A stretch of 64,000 bases of DNA, from contig JASANC010003653.1 in assembly GCA_030248135.1 (NCBI GenBank), forward strand, positions 37,327 through 101,326, written 5' to 3'. Both the position numbers and the translations under genes were made by a program. The stretch is from Theristus sp. LFF4_11. Taxonomy: Eukaryota > Nematoda > Chromadorea > Monhysterida > Xyalidae. The notes under the pieces are model-generated. The model had not been told where the DNA came from, searched no databases, and saw only the letters and a program-made list of their open reading frames with translations. Of the stretch, positions 22,751 through 34,800 are shown in pieces; within the stretch, counting starts at the first letter, position 1, and each line of letters starts with the position of its first letter.

Positions 22751-25700
22751 AGTCAACAACATCTGTCAGTCAAATCAAGACGATACACTCACAAACTGAG
22801 CAAAATGTTCAAAAAATTATTTTCTCATGCAATACAAGAGTATCGAGGTAGCCTGTCGCGCTTGGCAGCTGGCAAAAATGAAACAACGAAAAAAAATTTA
22901 ACGGCCTTTTAGAAAAGTCGAATTTTGATTGAAACAAAACAAAGTGCTAAGCGTTGCAAAGACGATGTTACACATTGACATGGTAAAGGCCACATGGTGT
23001 TTTATCTTTATTTTTTAAATTTTAAAAGTGCCTGCTAATCGGTGGTGTTCTTTTGAAACATTTGAACGTGTCAGGTCAGGTGACGTTTATCGCAAAATAT
23101 ATCATTTTTATCAACAACGAAGAATGTTTGTAATCTCGAAGTGGATTCAGCTCTTGAATCCCTATTAAACAGTTCAAACTTGTAAAACCGGAATCTTCAG
23201 TGAAACCCCAGATCCCAAAAGCCAACCAAAATGCGTCGTCACGATTCTCACGAAAAACTGAAAACAATTTTTCAATAAAAAGCAAATCACATTTTCCATC
23301 GAATAAAAACCGCAAATAATAATAACAAACCAACACTGAGCAAGAGACGTGACTTCGAAACACAAGCAAAAGATCAAGCTGCACCACCAGGGGCCAGCAG
23401 GTTAAAAATGAGAAAAACACGCTAGAAAATCGCTGGAAAAAAGCCATGCCAACACGGTGCATACAAAATCTCCGGGCGTGATAATCTACTCCGCTTTTCG
23501 AATAAATATTCCGACCAAACTCGATCACGGAATAACGCATGGGCGAACAAAAAATCATACACACGGGTTTTTAGCTGTGTGCCGAGCGCATCGAGCTTGG
23601 TGAAAAGCTTGGAGGATCGTGATGCACAGAGAGCGCACAAAAAAACACCCGAAAAAATCCACACGCGGGTACATACGCGCGCACACGGAATGATAATGTT
23701 CATTTTGGTGCAAAAACACACACATAAACAACATTCAACAGGAATAAATGAAGAAGAAAACACGCGTGGAATATTGAAATGTGTACGAAACGTACGGCAC
23801 CGAGTGTTGGGGTTGGCGCCCAAAATCTGACGATTTTTCGTGGAGCCGGAAACCAAGCGGAAAGATTTCGATATGCGATATTATGAACACGGTTACAACA
23901 CATTTGTACTTTTGTGAACATTTAGCGCTATCTATCTCGGATTTTCACATCGGTTGTTTCGATCGGAGGCTCGTCGTGTTGGGTGTTCACAGCACCACGG
24001 GTACACACCTCCCACTCTCACCACAGAACACGTACACTTTGAAAATGGCTCGAAAAAACCGATAAACGCACAAGTTCTGAAACGCGATTATTCATATTTT
24101 TGCTTTTGTTCTCGGTGGAAGAATAACCGACTTTTTTGTTTCCAACAGAGCAAAAATTCCAATACCAGTGTATATGACCCTCGGCCTCGGCAAAGGAACA
24201 GCTGAATCGTGGTTTTCGTTGACTCATATTTTTTCCCTTGCTACGTTTTTTGTGCCCGTGTGAAAGGTAGAATTTAAGCTTGAAAACGTAAGTTCAAATA
24301 AAAAACAAGTGTTGGGCAAAACATGTGCATTTGAACTTTGAAGTCTATGATTTCGATTGTGATCTCACATGGAACTGCAGGCCCGGGTGCAGTTTTCAAA
24401 TCGAGAAAATGAATATATTTGACGATCATGATATTGACATGCACTTCCCTCATGACAATTTGCAACAATACAACCAATCAAAGAATGATTTGCAGGAAAA
24501 ATTCAATTTACAACGAAAAAAGTCGCCGCAAGGAGCGCAGCGCACATGAGTAGTACGTAGACTTCGGCAACAATAACAAATCAGAAATACATGTAACCTT
24601 GTTTTCATGATACAATGCCGTGTGTACAGTGTATATTTACGGACGATGCTTAACGAAATTCTTTGAAAAAAGCCTGTCGTCAAAAAAAGACGCGACAGCG
24701 GAAAACGTGCTAGAATTATAAATCAGATTGTGACTGTGGCTGTGTGCGCTCTCGGTTGATTGACACGTAGAACGGCCGAGAAACCGAAAAATTTTCGAAC
24801 AGAAAAGACACCCGTGATTGCGTGTGCACCGGCTGGTCAGCAAAAAAAGGTGTATCACTGTGATATACGCGGGGTGGGGCGCAGTATCATCATCTGCTTT
24901 TTTCTCAACAAAAAACACAAAAAAACTGTGATTCAGAGGTAGTCAGAAGCACGGATGAGTCAAAAGGGCCCAGCCGAACATGCAAACACAATTATCTAAG
25001 CTCACTTTAAACGAAAGAACAACAGTTTTTACAGTGACATATTTGAAATTCTGTTGACTTTTTGCTAACACATATATTTAGTATATATTTATGAACATTT
25101 TGACTGAAACTTCCTCAGAATCACGTGAAATATAAAGTTACAACAGCTATCAGAAGTCTGCGATCGGCAAAGGGCAGAACAGTGAACAACAAAAAGATAG
25201 TTCAAAAACTAAATTGTGATGGGTCGTTCGACGATGCGCACAATCGCCAATCTCTGTTCATTTTATTCTTTGTATAGTCCATCCATCTTCGTCAGAATTT
25301 AGCGCCCGGAGGCCCCCGGTCTATATCGCAATTTTCGAATCCCAAAAGTATTTTTCGGAAAAAAAGAGAAACGAGAACATTTTGGTCATAAAACTACAGA
25401 ATTCAAAACAGGAACACTGAAAAAATCGAAAGCTTACAGCGTTCAGATGACACATGCAAGCAAGCTGCACGCTAAATATAAACAGCCGCTTATTATTTTT
25501 TTGGCCGAACGGCAATAAATTTATGAAAATGGCCCATAAATCATCGAAATTGCCCAATAATGGCCCCATAACAAAATCGTCACTACATTTTTATGAGCTG
25601 TGTTGTGTGTAACACACACACACACACTGACAAATGAGCACACAGCGCACGTACAACGCATATGAACGCGCCACAATATATTTTTCAACTTTTAAGTATA

Positions 25701-27185
25701 ATAGCGCAAACATGTACACTCATGTCGCGAGCTAAGCAACAAGGATCGCTGCATATAGACGGTAAATCCAGGCTCATATTTCACTTTGCTTGAAACAAGC
25801 AACAGCACACTGCGGCGCTTGCAACGCAACGAAAATGGCAAAAAATAATTGATGGCCATCCGTGCCGTGCATTGTTGTGTGTTAGATGGCGTTCACATAA
25901 AAATGTTATGTGGCGAGATTTTGTGATTTATTACCGTCAGCTAGCACCCCCCCCCCCCCACCCCGAAAACTAAGCGTCACAAGGACGCGTTGGTCCGATC
26001 CAGAGTTTAGAGGACTCGACGCGCTGTATGTTTCTGTTGGCATTCGGATACAGGGTGCAACGAAACGATGCACCACACGGTTGCAAAAGAATCCAGATAG
26101 TGCGCAAGAGTTCTCGCGCACACACGCCATAACACTCGCTCAAAACAAAATGTTTCGGAGTGATTTGACAATTTATCAGAAAAAACCGACAATTTCCAGA
26201 AAAACTCGCCTCATGAACGAAACTCGGACACGAATTCAATTGTGTCGGCACACCGTGCGCGCGCGAGACAATCCATATTTTTGAAAAATGCGCACCAAAT
26301 GAACTGCGCCGCTGCAACGTTATGCACACGTCGAATGTAAGATATACGTGTATGTTTGTTACATGGACGGACAGAATAATACAGACACACACACAACGCC
26401 CGCGAAAACATACGGCACTGACCGGACCGCTGTGCTTGGTTTGGTCTGTGCGCCCCATAAATTGACTGCCATCGGCCATAAATCACTGGCATCGATGATT
26501 GATGGCACACCCTGCTCTGCTCTCGCTTTGCACTGCAGAAAAAAGTAGTGCTTGGGCCCCTCGCGACGACGCTGCAACGCAGTACTGAGTCTGTCAACTT
26601 TACCCCAATTTTTACTTGCATAGAGCTTTTGCTTTGCATCAGTCCCGGGACCTCCTGTGATTGTTTTTTTCCGGAAGTGATTATCGATATCAGTCAGTTT
26701 TGCGATAATCTTTTTCAAGGGGACCTCAAAACATTAGCATGTGTTTTTGCTTGAGAATTTGAATGCGGGAAAAAGACATCGTCATTTGGCGATGGGTGAT
26801 TTGGATGGACCTGGACCCAGCGTCATATCTATCATGCACCGGCGGTTTTCGTGCTAAACCAACATTGTTTAAAGGCACATGGAGTTTTGTTTTATAGTGG
26901 ACTTGGAGGAGCTTGATTGACTAAACAAGAAGATCTGATGAAGTTGCTTGGATATCACGATAGTTTGGTGTTGATTGAAAGATTCAATAAAACATACATT
27001 ACTTTCATGTGCCGTATTGAATATATTTTTTAACGTCGGAGAAAAATATTGAAAACTACAACAGCAAACATTACAGGAGTTTCTAAAAAATAATCAGCCA
27101 TATGTGAAACAACAAGAAGCCAAATTCTAAGTCATCTGCAAACAAAACCGAAAAAAATTGCAGTAAAATAAAGTACTTAGTTGCA

Positions 27186-27262
27186 GTTAAGCCACCCTCG
27201 TGGTCTGGTTGGTAGAGCGTTAGACTCTTGTCTGTGCGTTCGGGGGATCGATTCCCGCCGAG
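27186..27262 (+). ncRNA. tRNA-Lys(CTT)-like element, probably a SINE head or pseudogene
   Basis: The arms CACCCTCG and CGAGGGGTG pair almost completely as an acceptor stem. An A-box-like region (TGGTTGGTAGAGCG) and B-box (GATCGATTCCC) are correctly spaced. The anticodon region reads ACTCTTGT, which places CTT (Lys), but the anticodon stem pairs poorly. It is followed by GC-rich sequence to about 27370, as expected of a tRNA-derived SINE body. No second copy is in the window. Confidence 0.5.
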
Positions 27263-29726
27263 GGGTGTATAGGCACTTTAATGACGGAGAAACTCGATGG
27301 GAACCCTACTCGACGGCGTTCTGTACGCTTTTCTGGGTTACCCAGCCAAAAATCACCGTTGGCCGTTGATTTGATTGTTCATTAGAGCGAACCGAACCAC
27401 CAAAAATCGATATGTTGTGCGTTACTTTACTTATTGTTGTAAAAATAAGGAATGTTGTTGTCAGCGGAACTATTTATACACAGCCACTGTAGATCTGAAA
27501 AATTGAGCTCTTACAATGTAATTTGAAAAATTAACGGATTCTTATGAATCGTGTAGCAAACGAAAAGGTACTACAAAGACGGTGTATAGTGCTCGGGTTG
27601 TTTGCTGCAATTAAATCCTGATGCACTTCAGTGTTGATATAACTGCTTCTCCCTCCCCGTTCCCTATCCCTACACCACCCTTACACGTTTTCAAATCAGT
27701 CGTTTACAACACACGAGTTGGAGGATCCTTTTGATCTGTCCTTTTGTTTTTGACAACTTGAACATTCGAAATGATTGAAAAACAAAAAAATAGTTCCAGA
27801 TAATTTTTTCAATTTCGATTGCCATTGTTTCATTTCATTAAAGGCTTTCAGCCGCCAACGCAATAATTTCTAGCAATTTCCATTCACCGTACAAAACAAA
27901 AACCACCGTTTTGATGCGCAACCACGAATGACAGAAATACATTTTTATGAATAAGTGATTTCTGTGCACTTCTGAAGCGAATTGCTCGCGTTAGAATGAA
28001 TTGTTCTGTTCCAAACAAAGGCACATTAAGACACAGTGGCTGTTCATCGGATCAAACCGTGTCGATCTCAAAAGCCACAAGTCGACAAAATTGATGGTTT
28101 CATTCAGACCGAGCCCGTTAATCCGCAACTACCATGCAACCGACTGGTTTTACATCCGTGGGCAAGCCCACTTGCTGGTAATAAACCTTTCTCATTTGCA
28201 CTTGTTTATGAGCCGTTACCATCAGGCATTCGCGATTATTGAGACGAAATTAAAAAGGAACCAATAAATTTTCTGCAATAACATCGAACTAAAACTGGCA
28301 CGACATTGAATCATCAGAAGATCACATTGACGTAAATTGGCAGTTTTTGTTCAAGTTACACGTGATCTAAAAACGATTGATTGAACGTCTTTGGTTAAAA
28401 TTGCACATTCAATTGTTCTGATATTGCTTCAAACCAACTTCATCATTTTTTCATTTTCAAAGTGGAGAGAGATAGAATGAAACTACAGTCATGGCCCTCT
28501 CTAAACATGGTGATCATGGATGACCATGGATTTTGTTTAGCTTGTCAAGCCACCCAGCTTGCAAAGCTGTAAACGGTCTGCAATACACGTACATTGTGTA
28601 GTTGCTTAGGATTACACATTTGCAAACGTAAATGCGATCAAATAAATGGCATGCAAAATCTCGCGTTTATGAATTTGTCCCCATAAGCCTCTTAAAACGA
28701 GTAATTGTCTTGCGCACTTTTGCTCTGGATGAATTTTTTTGCAGACTCTGGATGAAGTTCGTTCGGTTCGTGGGTAAAAACGATTGTCTTCAGGGACATC
28801 GACGTATCCGGCTGCTAAACCCTCGAGAGAGTATTGTGAAACTTTTTTCTAAATATAAATCGTTTCACCAGTTTTCAATCAAATGAATCATCTGCAACAA
28901 GCAAACTTGCGTTGACGTCAGGACTGAGAATGGAAATGTCAAGCTTTTTGGTTGTGCCAATGGATGTTGCATGCATTAGTACGTGTATCATGCTCATGCA
29001 TAGAAAAACATGACGACCACTCCCACGTGTGGTTTCCAGCGACAAAAATTAAAAGTCATAAATGTCAACTCGCTGTCAAATTTCCTTTAAATTTCTAATC
29101 AGACCTATTGACGCAACCAAAATGTTGCCCATCCAAGTGATAAATCTGATTGTTTTTTTATAATCACGTGTCAGTGTACATATATGTTGTTTAGTTTCAC
29201 CGGGTAACGTAGACCACCCTGATTTCTCAACTGGATAAGCAACAATTTTCCTCTCATTTCACCCTGGCACTTTGGTAACATGATTTTTTATTGCTATGCG
29301 GGGGCCACCAACGCAATTGGTGTGTGCATCAAGCAAGGAAGGCATGTACCCTTTTTCATTGGACTGAACATTACTGTCTTCAATCATCAATGAAACCGTA
29401 CCTCGTTTGAATATTCATAAATTCATTCATATCAAAAATAAAACTTCTTTGTTTCGTCAGCCGACTGGTGCTTCGATCATTCAGTCGCAATCTGCTCTTT
29501 CTTTGAGCAAATCTTTTGCTGCAAACGTGGTTCTCGAATGCTCCTAAACCTGTGTAATGCTTTTAAAATACAATATTCTATGGCAACATATGTGTAACCT
29601 GCAGCTACAGTAATTTCATTTTCCATGTTATAAAGCTCAGTCGAAAAGTTTCGATTTCAGTAAAATCAAAAACAGCTTTCGTGACACGAAAACAAAAGAC
29701 TGCGCTCAAATAAAACCGAACTAACG

Positions 29727-30436
29727 ATGGCCTCACGATTCATGTGCATTTCATTGGCTGTGCTCGTCTGTGCTGCCCTCATCTGCCAACAGGTCTGCCA
29801 ACACTAAAATGCCCATGGGTTGCTCCTACGGAGTCATCATAGTAGAACGGAAACCAAACAAAATTTCTATTTGTCTTTCTCTGTTTTGAAGAGACCCTGT
29901 GCTGTTGCACTTCAAATGCAGACCAACTCTGAACCCACAGACCATCCTTGAGAAACAGCTGAGAAACGTTTCATAGAGGGGAGGATTCGAAGGGAGCTCA
30001 GACGAGTGTCGTCCGTGCGTGTGCAGCTGTTGTGTCTTTGCAGACGGCTGCCAATCTGGCGACCAGCCGCGGCACGTTCCGTCCAGCCGGCAAGCGCGCC
30101 ATGTACGACCTGTACGGTGAGCCGATGTTCAGCAAGTACGCGGCGCCGCAGCGACGCTTCAGCGGGTACTACGGGGCACCCGGTCAGTCGGGCGCTGGAA
30201 GACGAAAGTGCCCGTCTCTGAAGACTGTGCACTCGCTGTTACAACACAGCAATGTTGCACGGCTGCTCAAACAAACAAAACACAGAACAACTTGCGACCG
30301 CAACATATTCAGATCTGTAGATCTGTTCAGCGATTGTTTCTTTGTTTCAGTGCATTTGCGCGCGTGTGTTCTTGTTTTTGACGGTGCAACATTATTATTG
30401 TGTTTTTTAACAGAGCGTTCACTGCTTTCAGGGTAG
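29727..30436 (+). CDS. Candidate neuropeptide precursor
   Basis: Exon 1 (29727-29792) encodes a signal peptide (MASRFMCISLAVLVCAALIC). A 251-bp phase-0 intron leads to exon 2 (30044-30182). Exon 2 contains SRGTFRPAGKR, a Gly-Lys-Arg amidation and cleavage site, then the 18-residue AMYDLYGEPMFSKYAAPQ, then RR, then FSGYYGAP. If the GTCAGT donor at 30183 is used with the acceptor at 30430, the next codons are G then TAG, so the last peptide ends ...GAPG and could be amidated. The whole precursor would then be 69 aa. If that intron is retained, the frame stays open to the same TAG. Dibasic sites, signal peptide and small size are the pattern of secreted peptide hormones. I do not recognise the peptides as a known family. 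Confidence 0.6.
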
Positions 30437-31008
30437 GACCTTGCATTATTTTATTGTCGTACATTGTAGCTGCTACATCGTTTTTCGTTTTAAAACTCAT
30501 TCATTTCAGCAATGATGCGCGATGATCGATCACAAGAGGCGTGAAGAGCTCCATCACAGAAAAGAGGATTGTGAAATCATGGCGAACATTTGAATTGAAT
30601 GCTCGTTTTCTTATTTGTACTGGCACACCTTTGATGCATTGTGATCGAAACGTGACATAAACAAACCATAGCTCAGTGTACAGTTCGTGCAGCTCAGTTC
30701 ATGATGTCAACATCGATTCCATTCCATATCGTTTCCTTTTTTTTGATTATAGGCATTTGTTATTTTGCTTGTGGAATTTTTGTTATCACACTTTTTGCTG
30801 CTACAACAGAGGATTTCTTTTAGTTCAAAGAACAAAACCAGAAATCGTTGCAAATTCTTCTAATTGTGGACAAATTAACAAATTACAACTGTAAGAACGA
30901 TGCAACTGTTAAAAATTACAACTGTACAGCCACCTCCGGTTTCAGCTAGGTGGCTCGTAAAAAGGAAGCAAAGTTTGTGGCTGTCAACAACGAAATCAAA
31001 ATGCGCAT
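30437..31008. other. Gap between the peptide gene and the nested transposons
   Basis: AT-rich sequence with no supportable gene. It probably contains the 3' end of the peptide gene. Confidence 0.35.
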
Positions 31009-31144
31009 ACAGTATGGCCGAATAAGTAAGACAACCCTTGTATTCTCCATCAAGGCGGGATCATTCGCGGACTAGGACTGTTCTTTTTTGAGAATGCCAA
31101 GATAATTCCCAATCACGCGTGCAAGAATGAACAGATTACGTGTA

Positions 31145-32282
31145 CAGGGTGTCCCAAAAAAAACATAACAAAACTAAATGGCTCGTGCGGCCGACTGGTT
31201 GCACGTGAAGCCGTGAAATTTGAAACACTTTTAGAAAAAAGAAACACATTTTGTGTGTCCAAATTTTATCCCGAAATCCCACTTTTTCAATAATATTTCA
31301 GCAGAAATGCGTAAAAGCTCAAAAATCACCTAACTTCAGCATTGTGACTCAGGATAATCATCGTTGTCGTCATCGAGATTCACATATGACAGTGGCGCAA
31401 GTTCATCTTTAGCTTCGTCTTCACTGATCTCATCAGATTTTCCCTCTCGACCCTTTAGTTTCACTTTTTTCAGCAGCCCAATGTCTTTTTCATTGTTCTC
31501 AATGATTGCCGACATTCGATGTTCGAAATTGATGAGCAATTCTGGTGCAGCGCCCGATCATCGTTGATTTTTTGCACACCACTGCGAATTTTGGTTTTCA
31601 AATTGTCGAAAATGTTGGGCGCCGAACGGTACACAATTTCCTTCAGATGCCCCAAACCCATAAGTCAAGAGGAAAATTGAAACAAGTGCGCGAGTGGCTG
31701 TCGGCGTCGTTCGGTGACCGCTGGATCGGCCGCATGGGCAGAATTGAATGGCCCGAGAGGAGTCCGGACATGAAGCCTTTGACTTCTGCGTTTGGGGGCA
31801 TCTGACGGATAATGCGGGACATTTTCGGCGCCCACCACTGCAGCGGTCTAAGAAAAAATCATCGATGATCGGGCGCTGCACCAGAAAGTGATCATCAGTT
31901 TCAAACATCGAATGTCGTCGTTCATTGAGAACAATGGAAAACACATTGAGCAGCCGAGAAACATGAAACTGAACGACCGTGAGCATGAACATGATGACAT
32001 CAGTGAAATTGAAGCTGACGATGAGCTTGTGCCACTGCCAGATGAGATTCTCGATGACGACAATGATGTTTATCTTGAGTCAAAAAACTGAATTTAGGTG
32101 ATTTTTGAGCTTTTACGTATTTCTGCTGAAATGTTATTGAAAAAGTGGAATTTCGGAATAAAATTTGGACACACAAAATGTGTTCCTTTTTTCTAAAAGT
32201 GTTTCAAATTTCACGGCTTCACGTGCAACCAGTCGGCCGCACGAGCCATTTACTTTTGTTATGTTTTTTTTGGGACACCCTG
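31145..32282. mobile_element. Palindromic mariner-like element
   Basis: It begins CAGGGTGTCCCAAAAAAAAC, ends with the reverse complement, and is flanked by TA on both sides, the mariner target duplication. Each arm of at least 190 bp is nearly identical to the other in reverse. Both arms carry the 3' part of a mariner transposase: the left on the minus strand (GHLKEIVYRSAPNIFDNLK), the right on the plus strand (FGDRWIGRMG, then WPERSPDM). The right arm is frameshifted just after SPDM. Both end with similar acidic C-termini (DDDND...). No 5' transposase half is present, so it is defective and made of two 3' halves joined head to head near 31665. Confidence 0.85.
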
Positions 32283-32341
32283 TATAACGAAAAATAAATT
32301 ACCTAACAAACACGTCAAGTTTGACTGTTGACACACAAGTA

Positions 32342-33151
32342 CAGTCGAACTCAATAAAATGTGGAATCAGCTGATTGGTCGGCCGAGGGGAGGCTGCTCA
32401 CACTCCGCACCCTTCTTTTTTCGTGAAGGTTGCGGATTTCGTGCTTCTGGATTCTATTGAAACGTGTTTCTTTTGAATGAGTGTGAATTTCCAGCATCCT
32501 TTTCACGCTAAAAAATAAACTGAAAATGTTAGAGACTGCAAAATTCAGAATTTTTTTAAATCAACAGCTCAAAATGTATTTTTTGTTTGATGACGACGAC
32601 GACGTCGTCGCTTAATTTTTGCGTGTGAACTGAAAGACAAAAGCTCGAAAGGAGTGCGCTGTGCATGGTTTGCTGCGTGCACCAAGTAAATGAACACAGC
32701 AGCTCACCAAAAACAACTTGAAAACGGTGAAAATGAAAGATGAAAGCAAAGTCGTCGTGTCGTCGTCGTCCGCCAAATCGGAACGCATTTTTTTTAATTG
32801 CGGACGCATGTCGATCGGTCAGCTAGGAATGAAACCCTCTTCAGCTGGCTACACAGCGCACTCATTTGAAGCTTTTGTCTTTCAGTTCACACGCAAAAAT
32901 TAAGCGACGACGTCGTCGTCGTCGTTAATAAAAATGCTTTTTGAGCTGTTGAATAAAAAAATCTGAATTTCGCAAGTTCTCCAACTCTTTGAGTTTATTT
33001 TTAGCATGAAAAGGGTGCTGAAAATTTACACTCATTCAAAAGAAACACATTTCAATAGAATCCAGATCTACGAAAAAGAAGGGTGCGGAGTGTGAGCAGC
33101 CTATCCTCGACCGACCAATCAGCTGATTCCACATTTTATTGAGTTCGACTG
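32342..33151. mobile_element. Foldback TA-flanked DNA element with arms of about 300 bp
   Basis: The termini are CAGTCGAACTCAATAAAATG and its reverse complement, flanked by TA. The inverted arms extend about 300 bp and include the mirrored GACGACGACGACGTCGTCG tracts at about 32590 and 32905. The centre is short and has no transposase. The CAGTCGAAC-type end recalls pogo-like Tc1/mariner elements; this placement is by end sequence only. Confidence 0.75.
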
Positions 33152-33345
33152 TAAGTTTCTGAACGTTTTTTCTTTCATTTCATTTCGCGCGCTCCGTGCT
33201 CCGTGAAGTAGTCATATTTACTCGGCCATTCCGCACTTGTAGTTTCAGTTTGAAACGAAACTGTCATGCCCCCACAGCTTATCAACATTATCGATCGATC
33301 ACCCAACACAACAAACATTCACGCAAGCTATTTTTAAACTAAAAC

Positions 33346-33604
33346 ATGTATCACATTAAAACATCCAAACTTGTACTTGTTGTCCTTGTGGCTATGCTGG
33401 AATATGCGCAGATTGGCAATGGAATCAACATGCTATCACTTTTGGCACAAATTTTTACAACATGTATCACGTTCCATGTATCAAATCTACACCCTTGTTA
33501 ATCACCGAATTGTGCACAAAAAACTGTTTTATGTGTATTTGGTGCCAAAATTCTGTTTATTCATATAAAAGCCAAACAAACTTTTCTTGCTATTTAGAAA
33601 AAAT
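33346..33604 (+). pseudogene. Possible Cys-rich peptide gene with a frame break
   Basis: An ATG at 33346 opens a signal-peptide-like stretch (MYHIKTSKLVLVVLVAMLEY). About 116 bp later, in another frame, comes a block with seven cysteines (ELCTKNCFMCIWCQNS...) ending before a GTAGGT donor at 33605. No intron of reasonable size joins the two frames. It could be a frameshifted remnant or chance. Confidence 0.2.
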
Positions 33605-33900
33605 GTTTCGATGCGGTAGGTTGTTTTTATTAGTTTGCTCAGTTAAAGTGCGAGTCTCTGATGAGAATCGTTTCATTTTTTTCGAGCACAATCCGATCAG
33701 ATTGTCAAAGGATCATGTTCAACGTCAGTGTTTGCTCTCTAGGCTGCGAACCGACACTGTTACATGACGTCGGCGCTGAATGTTTGCGTCGTTTTTTACA
33801 CCATTGCATGACCGTATCCATAAATTAAGTTTCACATAAAAAATCTTTGTTAGTGTTGTTTTGTTGTTGCTCAGCACCTGACTTGATTTTCCTTTTTCTT

Positions 33901-34180
33901 ACAGTATGGCCGAATAAATAAGGCAGGCCTTGTATTCGCCCTCAAGGCGGGATTAGTCGCAGACTAGGAGTTGTCTTTTTCAAGAATGCCAAGATAATTT
34001 CAAATCATGTGTGCAAGGGAGAAACAATGAACAGAATAGCACGAAGAATAAATTAATTAAAAACCACGTCAAATTTGACACACATTTGCGTTTCCAAAAC
34101 GTCTTTTTTCTATTCATTCAAATTTCGCGCGCTCCTTTCACCATGAAAAAAGCTGCCATGTTTAATCGACCATTCTGTAC
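33901..34180 (+). mobile_element. MITE family C, copy 2 (intact)
   Basis: This 280-bp element starts ACAGTATGGCCGAATAAATA and ends ATCGACCATTCTGTAC. It is uninterrupted and serves as the reference for the split copy at 31009-33240. It has no coding capacity. Confidence 0.8.
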
Positions 34181-34800
34181 TTTGATTGTTACCAAAAGCA
34201 GTTCAACAAAACAGAGCCGTTACCACTAAAATTTTCAACCCTAGACGTCAACAGAAAAAAACCAAAAGAGTACGTTGTAATCAATGCCATTTGTGAACTG
34301 TGAAAGCGTGTTGGATGCAACTGAAGCTTGGGAGCAAATATGAAGTGTTCATGCAAGCACAACAATTAGCATACAAATAGCAAATAACGTCTTTAGCAGG
34401 TTTGAAATCGTTATCAACGTCCTTCCAAATAATATCGTTTCAGTCTGAACATTTTGAAACGTTTGCTGCCACATTTATGATTTCAGCTTTCAACTTGACC
34501 GAGCACAAGCTGCACACGTTTTTTGTTTGCGCAACAGTTCAATATCTTCAGTTATAGTTTTCGCTTTGGCAGCTTTTTAGCAGTCAATTGAGAGCAATCA
34601 GTCAGTCTTCCAGTGTTTTGCGGGCGGATAAAACAATCATATGATGCAAACCTTAAGCTCACAGTCTAATGGCGGGCCATTGTGAAGGCTCATAAGCTAC
34701 TTTCGTTTAGCTTGCCACTATGTAATCCAGTCGCTGCATCGTGAACTTGTGACGTTATTATTGGCAAAGAAACTAAACTAATATACAATGGAATAATAGT
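34181..34800. other. Upstream region of the second SLC22 gene
   Basis: AT-rich sequence with no repeat or coding block that I can support. It probably includes the promoter and 5' UTR of the gene starting at 34801. Confidence 0.35.

Larger units (their letters stand above)
19127..29726. other. 10.6-kb region without a supportable gene model
   Basis: This is the longest gene-poor stretch. It holds a possible Cys-rich exon (20296-20604), a repeat related to Helitron interiors (20905-21140), a palindromic MITE (22572-22750) and a tRNA-Lys-like element (27186-27262). Short ORFs occur on both strands but none shows a domain, a signal peptide plus phase-matched introns, or a consistent coding pattern. 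An open block at about 24325-24546, acidic and Asn/Gln-rich, is the next best exon candidate. It may be regulatory DNA or introns of a gene whose exons I cannot recognise. Simple-sequence tracts include a C run near 25927 and a CA run near 25612. Confidence 0.5.
31009..33240 (+). mobile_element. MITE family C, copy 1, split by two later insertions
   Basis: The ends are ACAGTATGGCCGAATAA at 31009 and the related CTCGGCCATTCCGCACTT at about 33221. Removing two palindromic elements (31145-32282 and 32342-33151) leaves three pieces of about 134, 55 and 87 bp. Joined, these match the uninterrupted copy at 33901-34180 in order and total length. Other copies are at 42333-42456, 45900-46171 and 46318-46507. 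Characteristic internal words are CTCAAGGCGGGAT and GAATGCCAAGATAATT. Confidence 0.8.

Noticed and set aside
23422..23856. Overlapping ORFs on both strands in 23-24 kb
   Set aside because: Mutually exclusive open frames with atypical composition, no domain, and no phase-matched splice sites.
27186..27262. Functional tRNA-Lys gene
   Set aside because: The anticodon stem pairs poorly and extra sequence follows as in a SINE, so I list it as tRNA-like only.
28001..28267. Two overlapping frames, one Pro-rich
   Set aside because: Considered as a retroposed fragment because of its protein-like composition, but no family could be named and both frames look equally coding-like.
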